Shown in pieces: positions 27,546-36,885 of a DNA stretch of 37,560 nucleotides; position 1 is the stretch's first letter; every line of letters begins with the position of its first letter. The stretch comes from Sphingomonadaceae bacterium (GTDB lineage: Bacteria; Pseudomonadota; Alphaproteobacteria; Sphingomonadales; Sphingomonadaceae): NCBI GenBank assembly GCA_947477055.1, contig CANJSX010000005.1:1-37560 (forward strand), read 5' to 3'. The position numbers were made by a program, and so were the translations under genes. The notes below the pieces were generated by a model that was not told the origin of the DNA, made no database searches, and saw only the letters and a list, made by a program, of their open reading frames with translations.

Positions 27546-28783
27546 TTGTAGGTGGTCAGCCCTTCGAGCGCGACCGGGCCGCGCGCGTGGAGCCGACCGG
27601 TGGCGATGCCGATTTCCGCGCCGAGGCCGAATTCACCGCCGTCGGCAAACTGGGTCGAGGCGTTGACCATGACGATCGCGCTGTCGACCTCGTTCAGGAA
27701 ACGCTCGGCCGCTGCGGCATCGCCGGTGACGATCGCATCGGTGTGGTGCGAGCTATGGCGGGCAATATGCGCCAGCGCCGCCTCCAGCCCGTCAACCACC
27801 GCGACCGAGAGAATCGCATCGAGATATTCGGTGTCCCAATCATTGGCACTGGCGGGCAGGATCCGTGGATCGAGCGCACGCGCCCGGGCATCGCCGCGCA
27901 GTTCGCAGCCCGAATCGAGCAAGGCCCCGACAACCGCCTGCGAGGCAGGGAACTGCGCATCGAGCAACAGGGTTTCCATCGCCCCGCAGATCCCGGTGCG
28001 GCGCATCTTGGCGTTGAGCGCCAGCGCCTGCGCCATGGCCGGATCGGCGGCGGAATGGAGGTAGGTGTGGCAGATGCCGTCGAGATGGGCGAGCACCGGC
28101 ACGCGGGCATCGGCCTGCACCCGGGCGACCAGGCTCTTGCCACCGCGCGGCACGATCATGTCGATCAGCCCGGCGGCAGTGAGCATCGCGCCGACCGCCG
28201 CGCGGTCCTGCGTCGGGACCAGCTGGACGGCGCCTTCGGGGACCCCGGCCGAGGCGAGGCCCCTGGCCAGCGCGGCATGGATTGCGCGATTGGAATGCAC
28301 CGCCTCGCTCCCGCCGCGCAGCAGCGCGGCGTTACCAGCGCGCACGCAGAGCGCGGCGGCATCGGCGGTGACGTTGGGGCGGCTTTCGTAGATGATCCCG
28401 ATCAGCCCGATCGGCACCCGCACCCGGCTGAGACGGAGACCATTGGGCCGCTCCGACGCATCGATCACCTGCCCGACCGGATCGGCCAGATGCGCCACCT
28501 GCTCGACCGCATCGGCGATGCCGGCAAGGCGGCCGGGATCGAGCGCGAGCCGGTCGAGCAGCGCCTTGGTCAGGCCATTAGCCTCTCCGGCTACGACATC
28601 ACGGGCGTTGGCGGCGAGGATTTCGGCCCCGGCCTCGCGCAGCGCTGCCGCGGCGGCGACCAGCGCGGCGGTCTTTTCCGCATCGCTCATGCGGGCGAGC
28701 ACGCGCTGCGCTGCGCGGCCTGTGAGAGCCAGCGATTCGATCAATGCCTCGGGCGTTTCGATCTGGGCGGTCTGTGCGTTCAT
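27509..28783 (-). CDS. proA: Glutamate-5-semialdehyde dehydrogenase (gamma-glutamyl phosphate reductase)
   Basis: NADPH enzyme of 424 residues for the second step of proline synthesis. Signatures: PIGLIGIIYESRPNVTADAAALC and VPRGGKSLV, plus the catalytic cysteine in RRTGICGAMETLL. ATG at 28783 has AGGGG upstream on the minus strand; the frame continues upstream but without family sequence. It is the first gene of a minus-strand run proA-nadD-rsfS-rlmH-LytM. The kinase proB is not in the window. Confidence 0.96.
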   Translation of the reverse strand: MNAQTAQIETPEALIESLALTGRAAQRVLARMSDAEKTAALVAAAAALREAGAEILAANARDVVAGEANGLTKALLDRLALDPGRLAGIADAVEQVAHLADPVGQVIDASERPNGLRLSRVRVPIGLIGIIYESRPNVTADAAALCVRAGNAALLRGGSEAVHSNRAIHAALARGLASAGVPEGAVQLVPTQDRAAVGAMLTAAGLIDMIVPRGGKSLVARVQADARVPVLAHLDGICHTYLHSAADPAMAQALALNAKMRRTGICGAMETLLLDAQFPASQAVVGALLDSGCELRGDARARALDPRILPASANDWDTEYLDAILSVAVVDGLEAALAHIARHSSHHTDAIVTGDAAAAERFLNEVDSAIVMVNASTQFADGGEFGLGAEIGIATGRLHARGPVALEGLTTYKWQVRGSGQTRP

Positions 28784-28885
28784 GCCAGCGCCCCTACCAC
28801 CTAAAGCCTCGCGAGTCAGCGCCCAAATGCGCGTCTGGCCGCGAATCGGCATTCCTGACGGGAGATTAATCAGACGGTCGATTTC

Positions 28886-30193
28886 GTGACCGCAAGAACG
28901 ACTCATCGCGCGACTCAACCGATTCAACTCAAAAGCAAATCCGGGATTCGCTTGCGCGTAGCGGACCTGCTAGCCGCCCGGTCAATCGCAAGAATGCCGG
29001 TGGGGTCGAAACTCTTGAAAAATCTGTCCGTTGCCGGACTGCAGCAACGCCTGCGGAACTGGTTTCCCGAACGCGAATTCTTCATGCGTTCGGGCGGCCA
29101 GGTGCGGTTTATCCGCATTTCGCCACGCCTGCAGATGACTGCTGCGGGCATTGTCACCGCATTGTTGCTGGCCTGGCTGCTGTCGATGGCGGGCATGGCG
29201 ATTGCCCAGTACAGCGCCGCTCGGAACCGGCTTTCGCTGCTTGATCGCGAGGCCAAGGTCGCCACCTCGGAAAGCCGGGTTTCAGCCTATCGCGGCAGTC
29301 TCGACAAGGTCGCAGGCGATCTCACCAAGCGGCAGGACTTCATCGAAGACGTCACCCGCGCCCACCTCGGCGATCTTCCGGCCGACAGCAAGGCTGGAGA
29401 AACCGTCTCGGATTCCACGACCGAAGCGGCCCGCACGGTCGACAAGGTCAGTGTCGCGCTGCCCGAGGCTGCCGGCCTCGCGCAGATGGAGGCGCGCCAG
29501 CTCGCCTTCGTCGAACGCCTGACCCGCTACGCCGATCGCCGCGCCGCCACCGACGCCGAGCGTCTGCGCAAGGTCGGCCTCAATCCCGGCGCGATGCTGA
29601 CCTCGCTCGACGATCGCAGCGCACAGGGCGGCCCCTTTCTGCGCCTCTCAACTTCGAGCGATGGCTCGATCGACCCCCGCTTCCAGCGGCTCGGCCTCAG
29701 CCTGGCGCGGATGGAAGCGCTGGTGCGCGGCGTCCAGAGCCTGCCGCAAGTGCTGCCGGCGAGCTTCGACTATATCTCCTCGGGCTTCGGCTTCCGTTCC
29801 GATCCCTTCACCGGCGCCGGCTCATTTCACCCCGGGCTCGATTTCAAGGGCCCGCTCGGCGCTTCGATCTATGCTGCCGCGCCCGGCCGCGTCAGCTTCG
29901 TCGGCCAGCGCAGCGGCTATGGCAACTGCATCGAGATCGACCACGGCAACGGGCTGGTGACGCGCTATGCTCATATGTCGGGGTTCCGCACCGCGGTCGG
30001 AACCACAGTCCGATCCGGCGATGTCATCGGCCTGATCGGCTCGACCGGCCGCTCGACCGGTCCGCACCTGCACTTCGAAGTGCGGCTGCATGACCAGGCC
30101 ATCAACCCGCGTCCGTTCCTGGAGGCAGCAACCCATGTTTTCGAAAAAACCGGCGGATCATCCGCGTCAGACACAGGCCCGGCCCATGACTAG
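28886..30193 (+). CDS. M23 peptidoglycan endopeptidase with intact active site
   Basis: Membrane-anchored peptidase of up to 435 residues. A basic cytoplasmic N-terminus is followed by one hydrophobic segment (about 85-110), a coiled-coil-like region (about 110-290) and a C-terminal LytM domain. Zinc ligands are present: His315 and Asp319 in FHPGLDF, and His396 in HLHFE (394-398), with the third His in RYAHMSG. The GTG at 28886 is the longest start; ATG 28994 is a plausible alternative and neither has a clear ribosome-binding site. The last 59 bases overlap the bactofilin gene. M23-bactofilin pairs are known to shape cells in several proteobacteria. Confidence 0.88.
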   Translation: MTARTTHRATQPIQLKSKSGIRLRVADLLAARSIARMPVGSKLLKNLSVAGLQQRLRNWFPEREFFMRSGGQVRFIRISPRLQMTAAGIVTALLLAWLLSMAGMAIAQYSAARNRLSLLDREAKVATSESRVSAYRGSLDKVAGDLTKRQDFIEDVTRAHLGDLPADSKAGETVSDSTTEAARTVDKVSVALPEAAGLAQMEARQLAFVERLTRYADRRAATDAERLRKVGLNPGAMLTSLDDRSAQGGPFLRLSTSSDGSIDPRFQRLGLSLARMEALVRGVQSLPQVLPASFDYISSGFGFRSDPFTGAGSFHPGLDFKGPLGASIYAAAPGRVSFVGQRSGYGNCIEIDHGNGLVTRYAHMSGFRTAVGTTVRSGDVIGLIGSTGRSTGPHLHFEVRLHDQAINPRPFLEAATHVFEKTGGSSASDTGPAHD

Positions 30194-30557
30194 CTCGACC
30201 TTTTCCGTTTTCGGCGCCGACACGGCGATCAAGGGCGATGTTTCGGCTAGCGCCGATCTGCACGTTGACGGCCGGATCGAGGGCGACGTGACCTGCGCTT
30301 CGCTGGTGCAGGGCGAGAGCAGCGAGATCGTCGGCGCGATCCACGCCGAAAGCGCCCGGCTGGCCGGCACCGTGCGCGGCTCGATTTCCGCGCGCGAACT
30401 GGTGATCCTGCGCACCGCACGGATCCATGGCGACGTGCATTACGATGCGCTGACCATCGAGCAGGGCGCCACGGTCGACGGCCGCTTCGCGCCGCGCCGC
30501 GCCGCCGACGATGCAGCGGTCGAAGGCTCCGAACCCCGGCTGATCCTCGCCAACTAA
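30135..30557 (+). CDS. Bactofilin-family cytoskeletal protein
   Basis: Polymer-forming protein of 140 residues with the central beta-helical bactofilin domain (SVFGADTAIKGDVSASADLHVDGRIEGDV through QGATVDGRF) flanked by short disordered ends. GGAGG at 30121-30125 supports ATG 30135; ATG 30186, which overlaps the peptidase stop, is a weaker alternative. The first 59 bases overlap the M23 gene in another frame, so expression is tightly linked. A role in positioning the M23 enzyme at a defined membrane site is inferred from the known pairing. It overlaps the convergent acyl-CoA ligase by four bases. Confidence 0.93.
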   Translation: MFSKKPADHPRQTQARPMTSSTFSVFGADTAIKGDVSASADLHVDGRIEGDVTCASLVQGESSEIVGAIHAESARLAGTVRGSISARELVILRTARIHGDVHYDALTIEQGATVDGRFAPRRAADDAAVEGSEPRLILAN

Positions 30558-32242
30558 GTTCCCAATTCGGCCTTCAGGGCCTTGCGATCGAGCTTCCCGA
30601 TCATAGTTTTCGGCAGGCTTTCGCGCACGACCACACTGTCGACCCGCTCGTGCTTGCCGACGCGGTCGTTGAGCCAGTCGCGCAGTTCCTCCCTGGTCGC
30701 CGGATGGAGCCCCGGGTGCAGCAGGGTGACGAAGGCGCGGGGCACTTCGCCGCGATAGGTATCGGCAACGCCGATCACCGCCGCTTCCTTGACCGCCGGG
30801 TGCTGCGCCAGCACTGCCTCGACCTGGCTCGGGAAAACCTTGAACCCGCCGACCGAGATCATGTCCTTGCTGCGATCGACAATCGTAAGAAAGCCATCGG
30901 CATCGAACTGCGCGATATCGCCGGTGCGCAGCCACATGCCATCCTCGCGCCGGGCGAAGGCGGCTTCGGCCACATCCGCGCGGTTCCAGTAGCCGCGCAT
31001 CACCTGCGGGCCTTGCACCGCCAGTTCCCCCGGTTCGCCGGGAGCAGCATCTCGCACGGAATCGTCCTTGTCGAGCAGGCGGATGCGCGTTGCGGGGAGG
31101 GGCTGGCCGATCGTGCCATCGCGGTCGCCTTCACGCAGCGGGTTAGTTGCGATCACCCCAGCCGCCTCGGTCAGGCCATAGCCCTCGACCACCCGGGCGC
31201 CGCTCACTGCCTCGAAGCGTTCCTTGATCGGCAGGGCGAGCGGCGCGCCACCGGAGATGATCTCACGCAGGCTAGAGAACTCTGTGCCCCCCATCCTGGG
31301 ATCGTCCAGCAGGGCCTGGAGCATGGTCGGGACGACGAACATTGCGGTCGGCCGCACCCTGCGGATCGTCGCCAGCACCTGCGCCGCCTCGAAGCGCGGC
31401 AGCATGGCGATCATCCCCCCGTTGAGCACAGTGCGGTTGAGGATGCAGCTGTTAGCGAAGACATGGAACAGCGGCAGCACCCCCAGCGTCACATCGCGCT
31501 CACCCCGATCGGGATCGATGTCACGCAGCTGGCGGGCATTGGCCGAGAGATTCTGATGGGTCAGCATCGCCCCCTTGGGCGTGCCGGTGGTGCCACCGGT
31601 ATATTGCAGCAGCGCCAGTTCGGTGAGTGGATCGATCACTCGCTTCGGCGGCATGCCGCCGGTGGGCAGGGCTTCCCATGCGGTCACATCTGGGGCGTCG
31701 GGAATCGGGGTGAGCTGCTTGCGGCCGAGAAGGCGCAGTGCCAGTGATTTGACGAGCGGGAGCTGATCCGCCAGCCGCGCCACCACCAGCCGCTCGAGCG
31801 CGGAACCGGCCAAGACTTCGAGCGCCTTGGGCAGCAACGCGGCCGAATCAAGCGTCACGATCAGCCGCGTGCCCGAATCCGCCACCTGCGCCTCGAGTTC
31901 GCGCGCGGTATAAAGCGGGGAGAAATTGACGACCGCCGCGCCGGCCATCATCGCCCCGTAATAGGCCGGGACATAGGCCGGGACGTTGGGCAGGAACAGC
32001 CCGACGCGGTCGCCCGGGGCGATCCCCAGCAGTTTCAGGCTGGTGGCAAAATGCCGGGCTTCGTCCAGCATCCGCCGATAGCTGGTGGTTCGGCCGAGAA
32101 ACTCGGTCACCGGCCGGTCGGGCCAGGCTTCGGCGCTGGTCGTAAACAGCTCGACTAGCGAGAGCGGCGGATAGTCGCGCTCCCAGGCAACGGCGTGCTG
32201 GTAGCGGTCACGCCAAGGTTCCGGAAGCTTACTGACACTCAT
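30554..32242 (-). CDS. Long-chain acyl-CoA synthetase (AMP-dependent ligase)
   Basis: ANL-superfamily ligase of 562 residues that activates a carboxylic acid, probably a fatty acid, through an acyl-adenylate. The AMP-binding loop is YTGGTTGTPKGAM; other core motifs are VVEGYGLTEAAG, WLRTGDIAQFDADGFL and the C-terminal catalytic lysine segment LPKTMIGKLDRKAL. ATG at 32242 fits the FadD N-terminus MSVSKLPEPW; upstream codons are not conserved. Substrate chain length cannot be told from the sequence. Confidence 0.92.
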   Translation of the reverse strand: MSVSKLPEPWRDRYQHAVAWERDYPPLSLVELFTTSAEAWPDRPVTEFLGRTTSYRRMLDEARHFATSLKLLGIAPGDRVGLFLPNVPAYVPAYYGAMMAGAAVVNFSPLYTARELEAQVADSGTRLIVTLDSAALLPKALEVLAGSALERLVVARLADQLPLVKSLALRLLGRKQLTPIPDAPDVTAWEALPTGGMPPKRVIDPLTELALLQYTGGTTGTPKGAMLTHQNLSANARQLRDIDPDRGERDVTLGVLPLFHVFANSCILNRTVLNGGMIAMLPRFEAAQVLATIRRVRPTAMFVVPTMLQALLDDPRMGGTEFSSLREIISGGAPLALPIKERFEAVSGARVVEGYGLTEAAGVIATNPLREGDRDGTIGQPLPATRIRLLDKDDSVRDAAPGEPGELAVQGPQVMRGYWNRADVAEAAFARREDGMWLRTGDIAQFDADGFLTIVDRSKDMISVGGFKVFPSQVEAVLAQHPAVKEAAVIGVADTYRGEVPRAFVTLLHPGLHPATREELRDWLNDRVGKHERVDSVVVRESLPKTMIGKLDRKALKAELGT

Positions 32243-32310
32243 GTAAGCTATATTGCCCGTGCGCGCCGAAGCCCGCAAGCCCGGACTTGGTCAACTCAGC
32301 CTTGGCCGAC

Positions 32311-33012
32311 TCAGCCCTCGCCCGCGGCCTCGGCGGCGCGCTTGGCTTCGAGCCAGGCCTGCGCTTCGGCTTCCTGCGCGACTTCCGAGGCGACCTTGGT
32401 CGCAGCGTCGCGCTCGGCGCGCAGCTCCACGATCAGCGCCTCGCGGTCGCTGCCCAGCCGTTCATCGTCACCAGCCTCGTCGACCAGACCGGCCTTCTTG
32501 GCCGCGCGGGCGACGATCGCATCAAGCTCGCGCTGCGAGCACAGGCCGAGCGTGACCGGGTCCTTCGCCTGGATATTGCTGATGTTCCAGTGCGAGCGAT
32601 CGCGGATCGCGGCAATGGTGTTGCGAGTCGTGCCGATCAGCTTGCCAATCTGCGCGTCGGAAATCTCCGGGTGGCTACGAAGGATCCAGGCGATGCCATC
32701 GGGCTTGTCCTGCCGCTTCGAGACCGGGGTATAGCGCGGGCCCTTGGTGCGGCTGACCGTAACCGGGGCCTTATGCATCTTCAGCGAATAGGTGGAATCG
32801 AGCTGGCCTTTCTCGATCTCGCCCATGGTCAGTTCGCCCGAACGGACCGGATCGCGGCCGGTATATTTGCTCGAGGCGAGATCGTCGGCCATCGCCTGCA
32901 CTTCGAGGATGTGCAACCCGCAGAATTCTGCGACTTGCTCAAAGGTCAGCGCGGTGTAATCAACCAGCCACGAGGCGGTCGCATGCGGCATCAGCGGGGC
33001 AGGCTGGGTCAC
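32311..33012 (-). CDS. trcR: TrcR / DUF1013 cell-cycle transcriptional regulator
   Basis: Protein of 233 residues matching the alphaproteobacterial DUF1013 family (TrcR in Caulobacter). It has an N-terminal HTH-like segment (DYTALTFEQVAEFCGLHILEV) and a second one (EISDAQIGKLIGTTRNTIAAIRDR), with an acidic Ala/Glu-rich coiled-coil tail. TrcR has been linked to RNA polymerase and control of cell-cycle genes in Caulobacter. The start at 33012 follows a short leader with a hairpin at 33038-33059. Confidence 0.92.
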   Translation of the reverse strand: MTQPAPLMPHATASWLVDYTALTFEQVAEFCGLHILEVQAMADDLASSKYTGRDPVRSGELTMGEIEKGQLDSTYSLKMHKAPVTVSRTKGPRYTPVSKRQDKPDGIAWILRSHPEISDAQIGKLIGTTRNTIAAIRDRSHWNISNIQAKDPVTLGLCSQRELDAIVARAAKKAGLVDEAGDDERLGSDREALIVELRAERDAATKVASEVAQEAEAQAWLEAKRAAEAAGEG

Positions 33013-33037
33013 GGTTTTCTCCCTCGGAAATAGATAG

Positions 33038-33059
33038 GGCCGCCCCTTGCGGAGCGGCC
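33038..33059. terminator. Stem-loop between the quinone oxidoreductase gene and trcR
   Basis: GGCCGC and GCGGCC form a 6-bp stem that can extend with CC/GG across one mismatch around TTGC. It follows the oxidoreductase stop (33104) on the minus strand; only a broken CTATCTATTT tract follows, so termination would be weak. It may instead be part of the trcR leader. Confidence 0.4.
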
Positions 33060-33103
33060 GTTCGCCCCGCGATGTAGGCGATCTGGCCGGCTACGGCAAG
33101 GGT

Positions 33104-34105
33104 TCAAACGTCTAGGATGATCTTGCCGATATGGCTGCCCGCTTCCATCCGGGCATGAGCCCCGGCAGCGTCTGCCAGCAGGAAGCTCCGGTCCATCACC
33201 GGGCGCAGCTTGCCCTCCTCGACGAAGGGCCAGGCGTTGCGGGCGATTTCCTCCGCCAGCAGCGCCTTGAACTGGGCCGAACGCGGGCGCAGTGTCGAGC
33301 CGGACAGGGTCAGCCGACGGCGCATCACCTCAGCCATGTTGAGCTCCGCGCGGACCCCGCCCTGCACCGCGATGGTCACGTGGCGACCATCGTCCTTGAG
33401 GCATTTGAGATTGCGCGCGACGTAATCTCCCGCGACCATATCCAGCACCAGCTCGACCCCTGCCCCTTCAGTGATCCGCTTGACCTCCTCGACGAAATCG
33501 CTGGCCTTGTAGTCGATCGCATGGGCCGCGCCGATCCGCAGCGCCTCGGCGCATTTGTCGGCCCCGCCGCAGGTGACGATGGTGGTGATCCCGAAGAGAT
33601 TGCCGAGCATGATCGCCATCGTGCCGATACCGCTGGTCCCGCCATGGACCAGCATGGTCTCGCCTTCTTTGGCCCAGCCGCGCTCGAACACATTGTGCCA
33701 CACGGTGAACAGTGTCTCGGGCAGGGCCGCGGCCTCGGCCATCGAGAGCGACGCGGGTACCGGCAGGCAATGTGCGGCATAGGCGAGGCAATATTCGGCA
33801 TAGCCGCCGCCTGCAACCAGCGCGGAGACCTTCTGCCCGAGCATGGCCGGCTCGACCCCCGCGCCACACGCCACCACCTCGCCCGAAATCTCCAGTCCGC
33901 AGATCAGCGAGGCGCCGGGCGGAGGCGGATAGAAACCGGTGCGCTGGATCACATCGGGCCGGTTGACCCCGGCATGGGCGACCTTGACCAGCACCTGGCC
34001 CTCGCCGGGAGAGGGCACGGGCAGCTCTTCGAGCCGGAAAACTTCGGGACCCCCCGGAGCATCGAATCCGGCGGCCTTCATCGTTTCGGGAATATTTGCA
34101 GGCAT
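33104..34105 (-). CDS. NAD(P)H:quinone oxidoreductase, zinc-independent MDR family (PIG3-like)
   Basis: Medium-chain reductase of 333 residues. Typical segments: AGVNRPDVIQRTGFYPPPPG (quinone oxidoreductase start), LFTVWHNVFERG, and the NADPH loop VHGGTSGIGTMAI at about 153-165. No structural-zinc cysteine cluster is visible. The physiological substrate is not known; quinone or enoyl reduction are both possible. Divergent from the DUF1192 gene with 91 bases between starts. Confidence 0.92.
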   Translation of the reverse strand: MPANIPETMKAAGFDAPGGPEVFRLEELPVPSPGEGQVLVKVAHAGVNRPDVIQRTGFYPPPPGASLICGLEISGEVVACGAGVEPAMLGQKVSALVAGGGYAEYCLAYAAHCLPVPASLSMAEAAALPETLFTVWHNVFERGWAKEGETMLVHGGTSGIGTMAIMLGNLFGITTIVTCGGADKCAEALRIGAAHAIDYKASDFVEEVKRITEGAGVELVLDMVAGDYVARNLKCLKDDGRHVTIAVQGGVRAELNMAEVMRRRLTLSGSTLRPRSAQFKALLAEEIARNAWPFVEEGKLRPVMDRSFLLADAAGAHARMEAGSHIGKIILDV

Positions 34106-34196
34106 TTAGCACCCCTGTGGCCGGCAGGACACGGCGCGCAGCCCTAACGCGGGGGCCGGTTGACAGCAAGCGCGAAGCAGAAGAACCTGCAGCGGC

Positions 34197-34400
34197 ATGG
34201 ACGATGACGAGCGACCAAGGCCCCGCGGCGATGCCGCCAGCCTGCTTTCCCGCGAAAGCCTCGACAGCTACTCGCGCGATGAACTCGATGCGCGCGTCGC
34301 CCAGCTCGAAGCGGAAATCGCTCGCGTGAAGGCACATAAGGCAAAGGTAAGCGCGCATATGTCAGCGGCCGAGGCGCTGTTCAGATCGAAAACTCCATGA
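34197..34400 (+). CDS. DUF1192-family small protein
   Basis: Short protein of 67 residues with the family core LSRESLDSYSRDELDARVAQLEAEIARVKAHKA, a predicted coiled coil, after a basic/acidic N-terminus. DUF1192 proteins are common in Alphaproteobacteria and have no established function. Coding is supported by the conserved core and by the divergent arrangement with the quinone oxidoreductase gene. A 113-base spacer separates it from clpA. Confidence 0.82.
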   Translation: MDDDERPRPRGDAASLLSRESLDSYSRDELDARVAQLEAEIARVKAHKAKVSAHMSAAEALFRSKTP

Positions 34401-34513
34401 GCGTGCGCCCTCTTCGCATTCGCCCTGCCGCGCCCCATATAGGCAATATTAACCCTGTTGCTTCATCCCGTCTGCAAAGGCGGCATGCAGTTTTTCCAGC
34501 GAAAGTGCTTTAG

Positions 34514-36865
34514 ATGCCCAGTTTCGCCCAGAACCTTGAGAAGACCCTGCAAGGTGCGCTCGCGCATGCGTCCGAGCGCAGCCATGAATATGCGACGCTC
34601 GAGCACTTGCTGCTGGCGCTGATCGACGATGCCGATGCCGCAGCGGTGATGCAGGCCTGCGGAGTCGACCTCGGCGACCTCGGCGACGTGGTCCGTCAAT
34701 ATCTCGACCAGGAATACCAGTCGCTCAAGACCGCGGAAAAGGGCGATCCCGCCCCCACCGCCGGCTTCCAGCGCGTGATCCAGCGCGCCATCCTGCATGT
34801 CCAGTCTTCCGGCAAAGACACGGTGACCGGCGCCAACGTGCTGGTCGCGCTGTTCTCCGAACGCGATTCCTACGCGGTCTATTTCCTCCAGCAGCAGGAC
34901 ATGAGCCGGCTCGACGCAGTGAGCTACATCAGCCACGGCATCGGCAAGGGCGGTCGCCGGATCGAGGACAAGACGCCCAAGGGCGCCGAGGCCGAGGTCC
35001 CGCAGCAGGAAGAAAAGGCCGAAAAGTCAAACGGCAAGAAGGATTCCGCGCTCGACCAGTTCTGCGTCAACCTCAATGAGAAGGCGTTGGCCGGTAAGGT
35101 CGATCCGCTGATAGGCCGTGGGCCGGAGGTCGACCGGACGATCCAGATCCTCTGCCGCCGCTCGAAGAACAACCCGCTCTATGTCGGCGATCCCGGGGTC
35201 GGCAAGACCGCCATCGCCGAAGGGCTGGCGCGCAAGATCGTCGAGGGCGACGTGCCCGAGGTGCTGACCGGGGCGGTGATCTATTCGCTCGACATGGGCA
35301 GCCTGCTGGCCGGCACACGCTATCGCGGCGATTTCGAGGAGCGGCTCAAGCAGGTCGTCTCCGAACTCGAGAAAATGCCCGGCGCTATACTTTTTATCGA
35401 TGAAATTCATACAGTTATCGGCGCCGGGGCGACCAGCGGCGGGGCAATGGACGCTTCCAACCTGCTCAAGCCCGCGCTCTCCGGGGGGACGATCCGCTGC
35501 ATCGGCTCGACCACCTACAAGGAGTTCCGCAACCACTTCGAGAAGGACCGCGCACTGCTGCGCCGGTTCCAGAAGATCGACGTCAACGAGCCCACGATCG
35601 AGGACACGATCAAAATCCTCAAGGGGCTCCGAACCGCCTTCGAAGAGCACCACAAAGTGCGCTACACCCCCGAGGCGATCAAAACCGCGGTCGAGCTTTC
35701 AGCGCGCTACATCAATGACCGCAAACTGCCCGACAAGGCAATCGACGTGATCGACGAGGTTGGCGCGATGCAGATGCTGGTGCCGCCCTCGAAACGCAAG
35801 AAGATCATCACCGCGCGCGAGATCGAAGCGGTGATCGCGACCATGGCGCGGATCCCGCCCAAGTCGGTCTCATCGGACGACCGGACGGTGCTTGAACATC
35901 TCGACCGCGATCTCAAGCGCGTGGTGTTCGGCCAGGACAAGGCGATCAGCGTGCTTTCGAGTGCGATGAAGCTCAGCCGCGCCGGCTTGCGCGATCCCGA
36001 CAAGCCGATCGGCTCGTTCCTGTTCTCGGGTCCGACCGGCGTCGGCAAGACCGAGGTCGCCAAGCAGCTCGCCAGCATCATGGGGATCCCGATCCAGCGC
36101 TTCGACATGTCGGAATATATGGAGCGCCACTCGATTAGCCGGCTAATCGGCGCGCCTCCGGGCTATGTCGGCTTCGATCAGGGCGGACTGCTGACCGATG
36201 CGGTCGATCAGCAGCCGCATTGCGTGCTGCTGCTCGACGAGATCGAGAAGGCCCACCCCGACCTGTTCAATATCCTGCTGCAGGTGATGGACAACGGCCG
36301 GCTGACCGATCACCACGGCAAGAGCGTGGACTTCCGCAATGTCGTGCTGATCATGACCACCAACGCCGGCGCTTCCGACATGGCCAAGCAGGGCATCGGT
36401 TTCGGCGACGTTTCGAAGGAAGACGCGGGCGACGAGGCGGTGAAGCGGATGTTCACCCCCGAATTCCGCAACCGGCTCGATGCGATCGTGCCCTTTGCCT
36501 ATCTCGGCACCGAAGTGGTCAGCCGGGTGGTCGACAAGTTCGTCCTGCAGCTCGAGCTGCAACTGGCCGAACAGAACGTCCACATCCAGTTCGACAGCGA
36601 TGCCCGCGAATGGCTGAGCGAACGCGGCTATGACAAGCTCTTCGGCGCCAGACCGATGGCCCGGCTGATCCAGGAGAAGGTCAAGCAGCCGCTCGCCGAG
36701 GAATTGCTGTTCGGCAAGCTCGCGCATGGCGGCGAGGTGCATGTGAGCATCAAGGACGCGGCGCTGGCCTTCGAGCTCACCCCGGCGCCGCCCAAGCTGG
36801 TCAAGACCAGGGCGAAAAAGCCCGGCAAGACGACCAAGGCCAAGCCCGAAGCCAGCGGCGATTGA
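34514..36865 (+). CDS. clpA: ATP-dependent Clp protease ATP-binding subunit ClpA
   Basis: AAA+ unfoldase of 783 residues that feeds substrates to ClpP. The N-domain (about 1-150) is followed by two AAA+ modules with Walker A GDPGVGKT (225-232) and GPTGVGKT (506-513). The ClpP-docking loop reads IGF (628-630), in line with the IGF/IGL motif needed for ClpP binding. The C-terminus is Lys/Ala-rich (TRAKKPGKTTKAK). The adaptor gene clpS, often directly upstream, is absent here; a DUF1192 gene is in that place. Stem-loop follows at 36886-36914. Confidence 0.97.
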   Translation: MPSFAQNLEKTLQGALAHASERSHEYATLEHLLLALIDDADAAAVMQACGVDLGDLGDVVRQYLDQEYQSLKTAEKGDPAPTAGFQRVIQRAILHVQSSGKDTVTGANVLVALFSERDSYAVYFLQQQDMSRLDAVSYISHGIGKGGRRIEDKTPKGAEAEVPQQEEKAEKSNGKKDSALDQFCVNLNEKALAGKVDPLIGRGPEVDRTIQILCRRSKNNPLYVGDPGVGKTAIAEGLARKIVEGDVPEVLTGAVIYSLDMGSLLAGTRYRGDFEERLKQVVSELEKMPGAILFIDEIHTVIGAGATSGGAMDASNLLKPALSGGTIRCIGSTTYKEFRNHFEKDRALLRRFQKIDVNEPTIEDTIKILKGLRTAFEEHHKVRYTPEAIKTAVELSARYINDRKLPDKAIDVIDEVGAMQMLVPPSKRKKIITAREIEAVIATMARIPPKSVSSDDRTVLEHLDRDLKRVVFGQDKAISVLSSAMKLSRAGLRDPDKPIGSFLFSGPTGVGKTEVAKQLASIMGIPIQRFDMSEYMERHSISRLIGAPPGYVGFDQGGLLTDAVDQQPHCVLLLDEIEKAHPDLFNILLQVMDNGRLTDHHGKSVDFRNVVLIMTTNAGASDMAKQGIGFGDVSKEDAGDEAVKRMFTPEFRNRLDAIVPFAYLGTEVVSRVVDKFVLQLELQLAEQNVHIQFDSDAREWLSERGYDKLFGARPMARLIQEKVKQPLAEELLFGKLAHGGEVHVSIKDAALAFELTPAPPKLVKTRAKKPGKTTKAKPEASGD

Positions 36866-36885
36866 TCGCAATCAAAGCGATGTGC

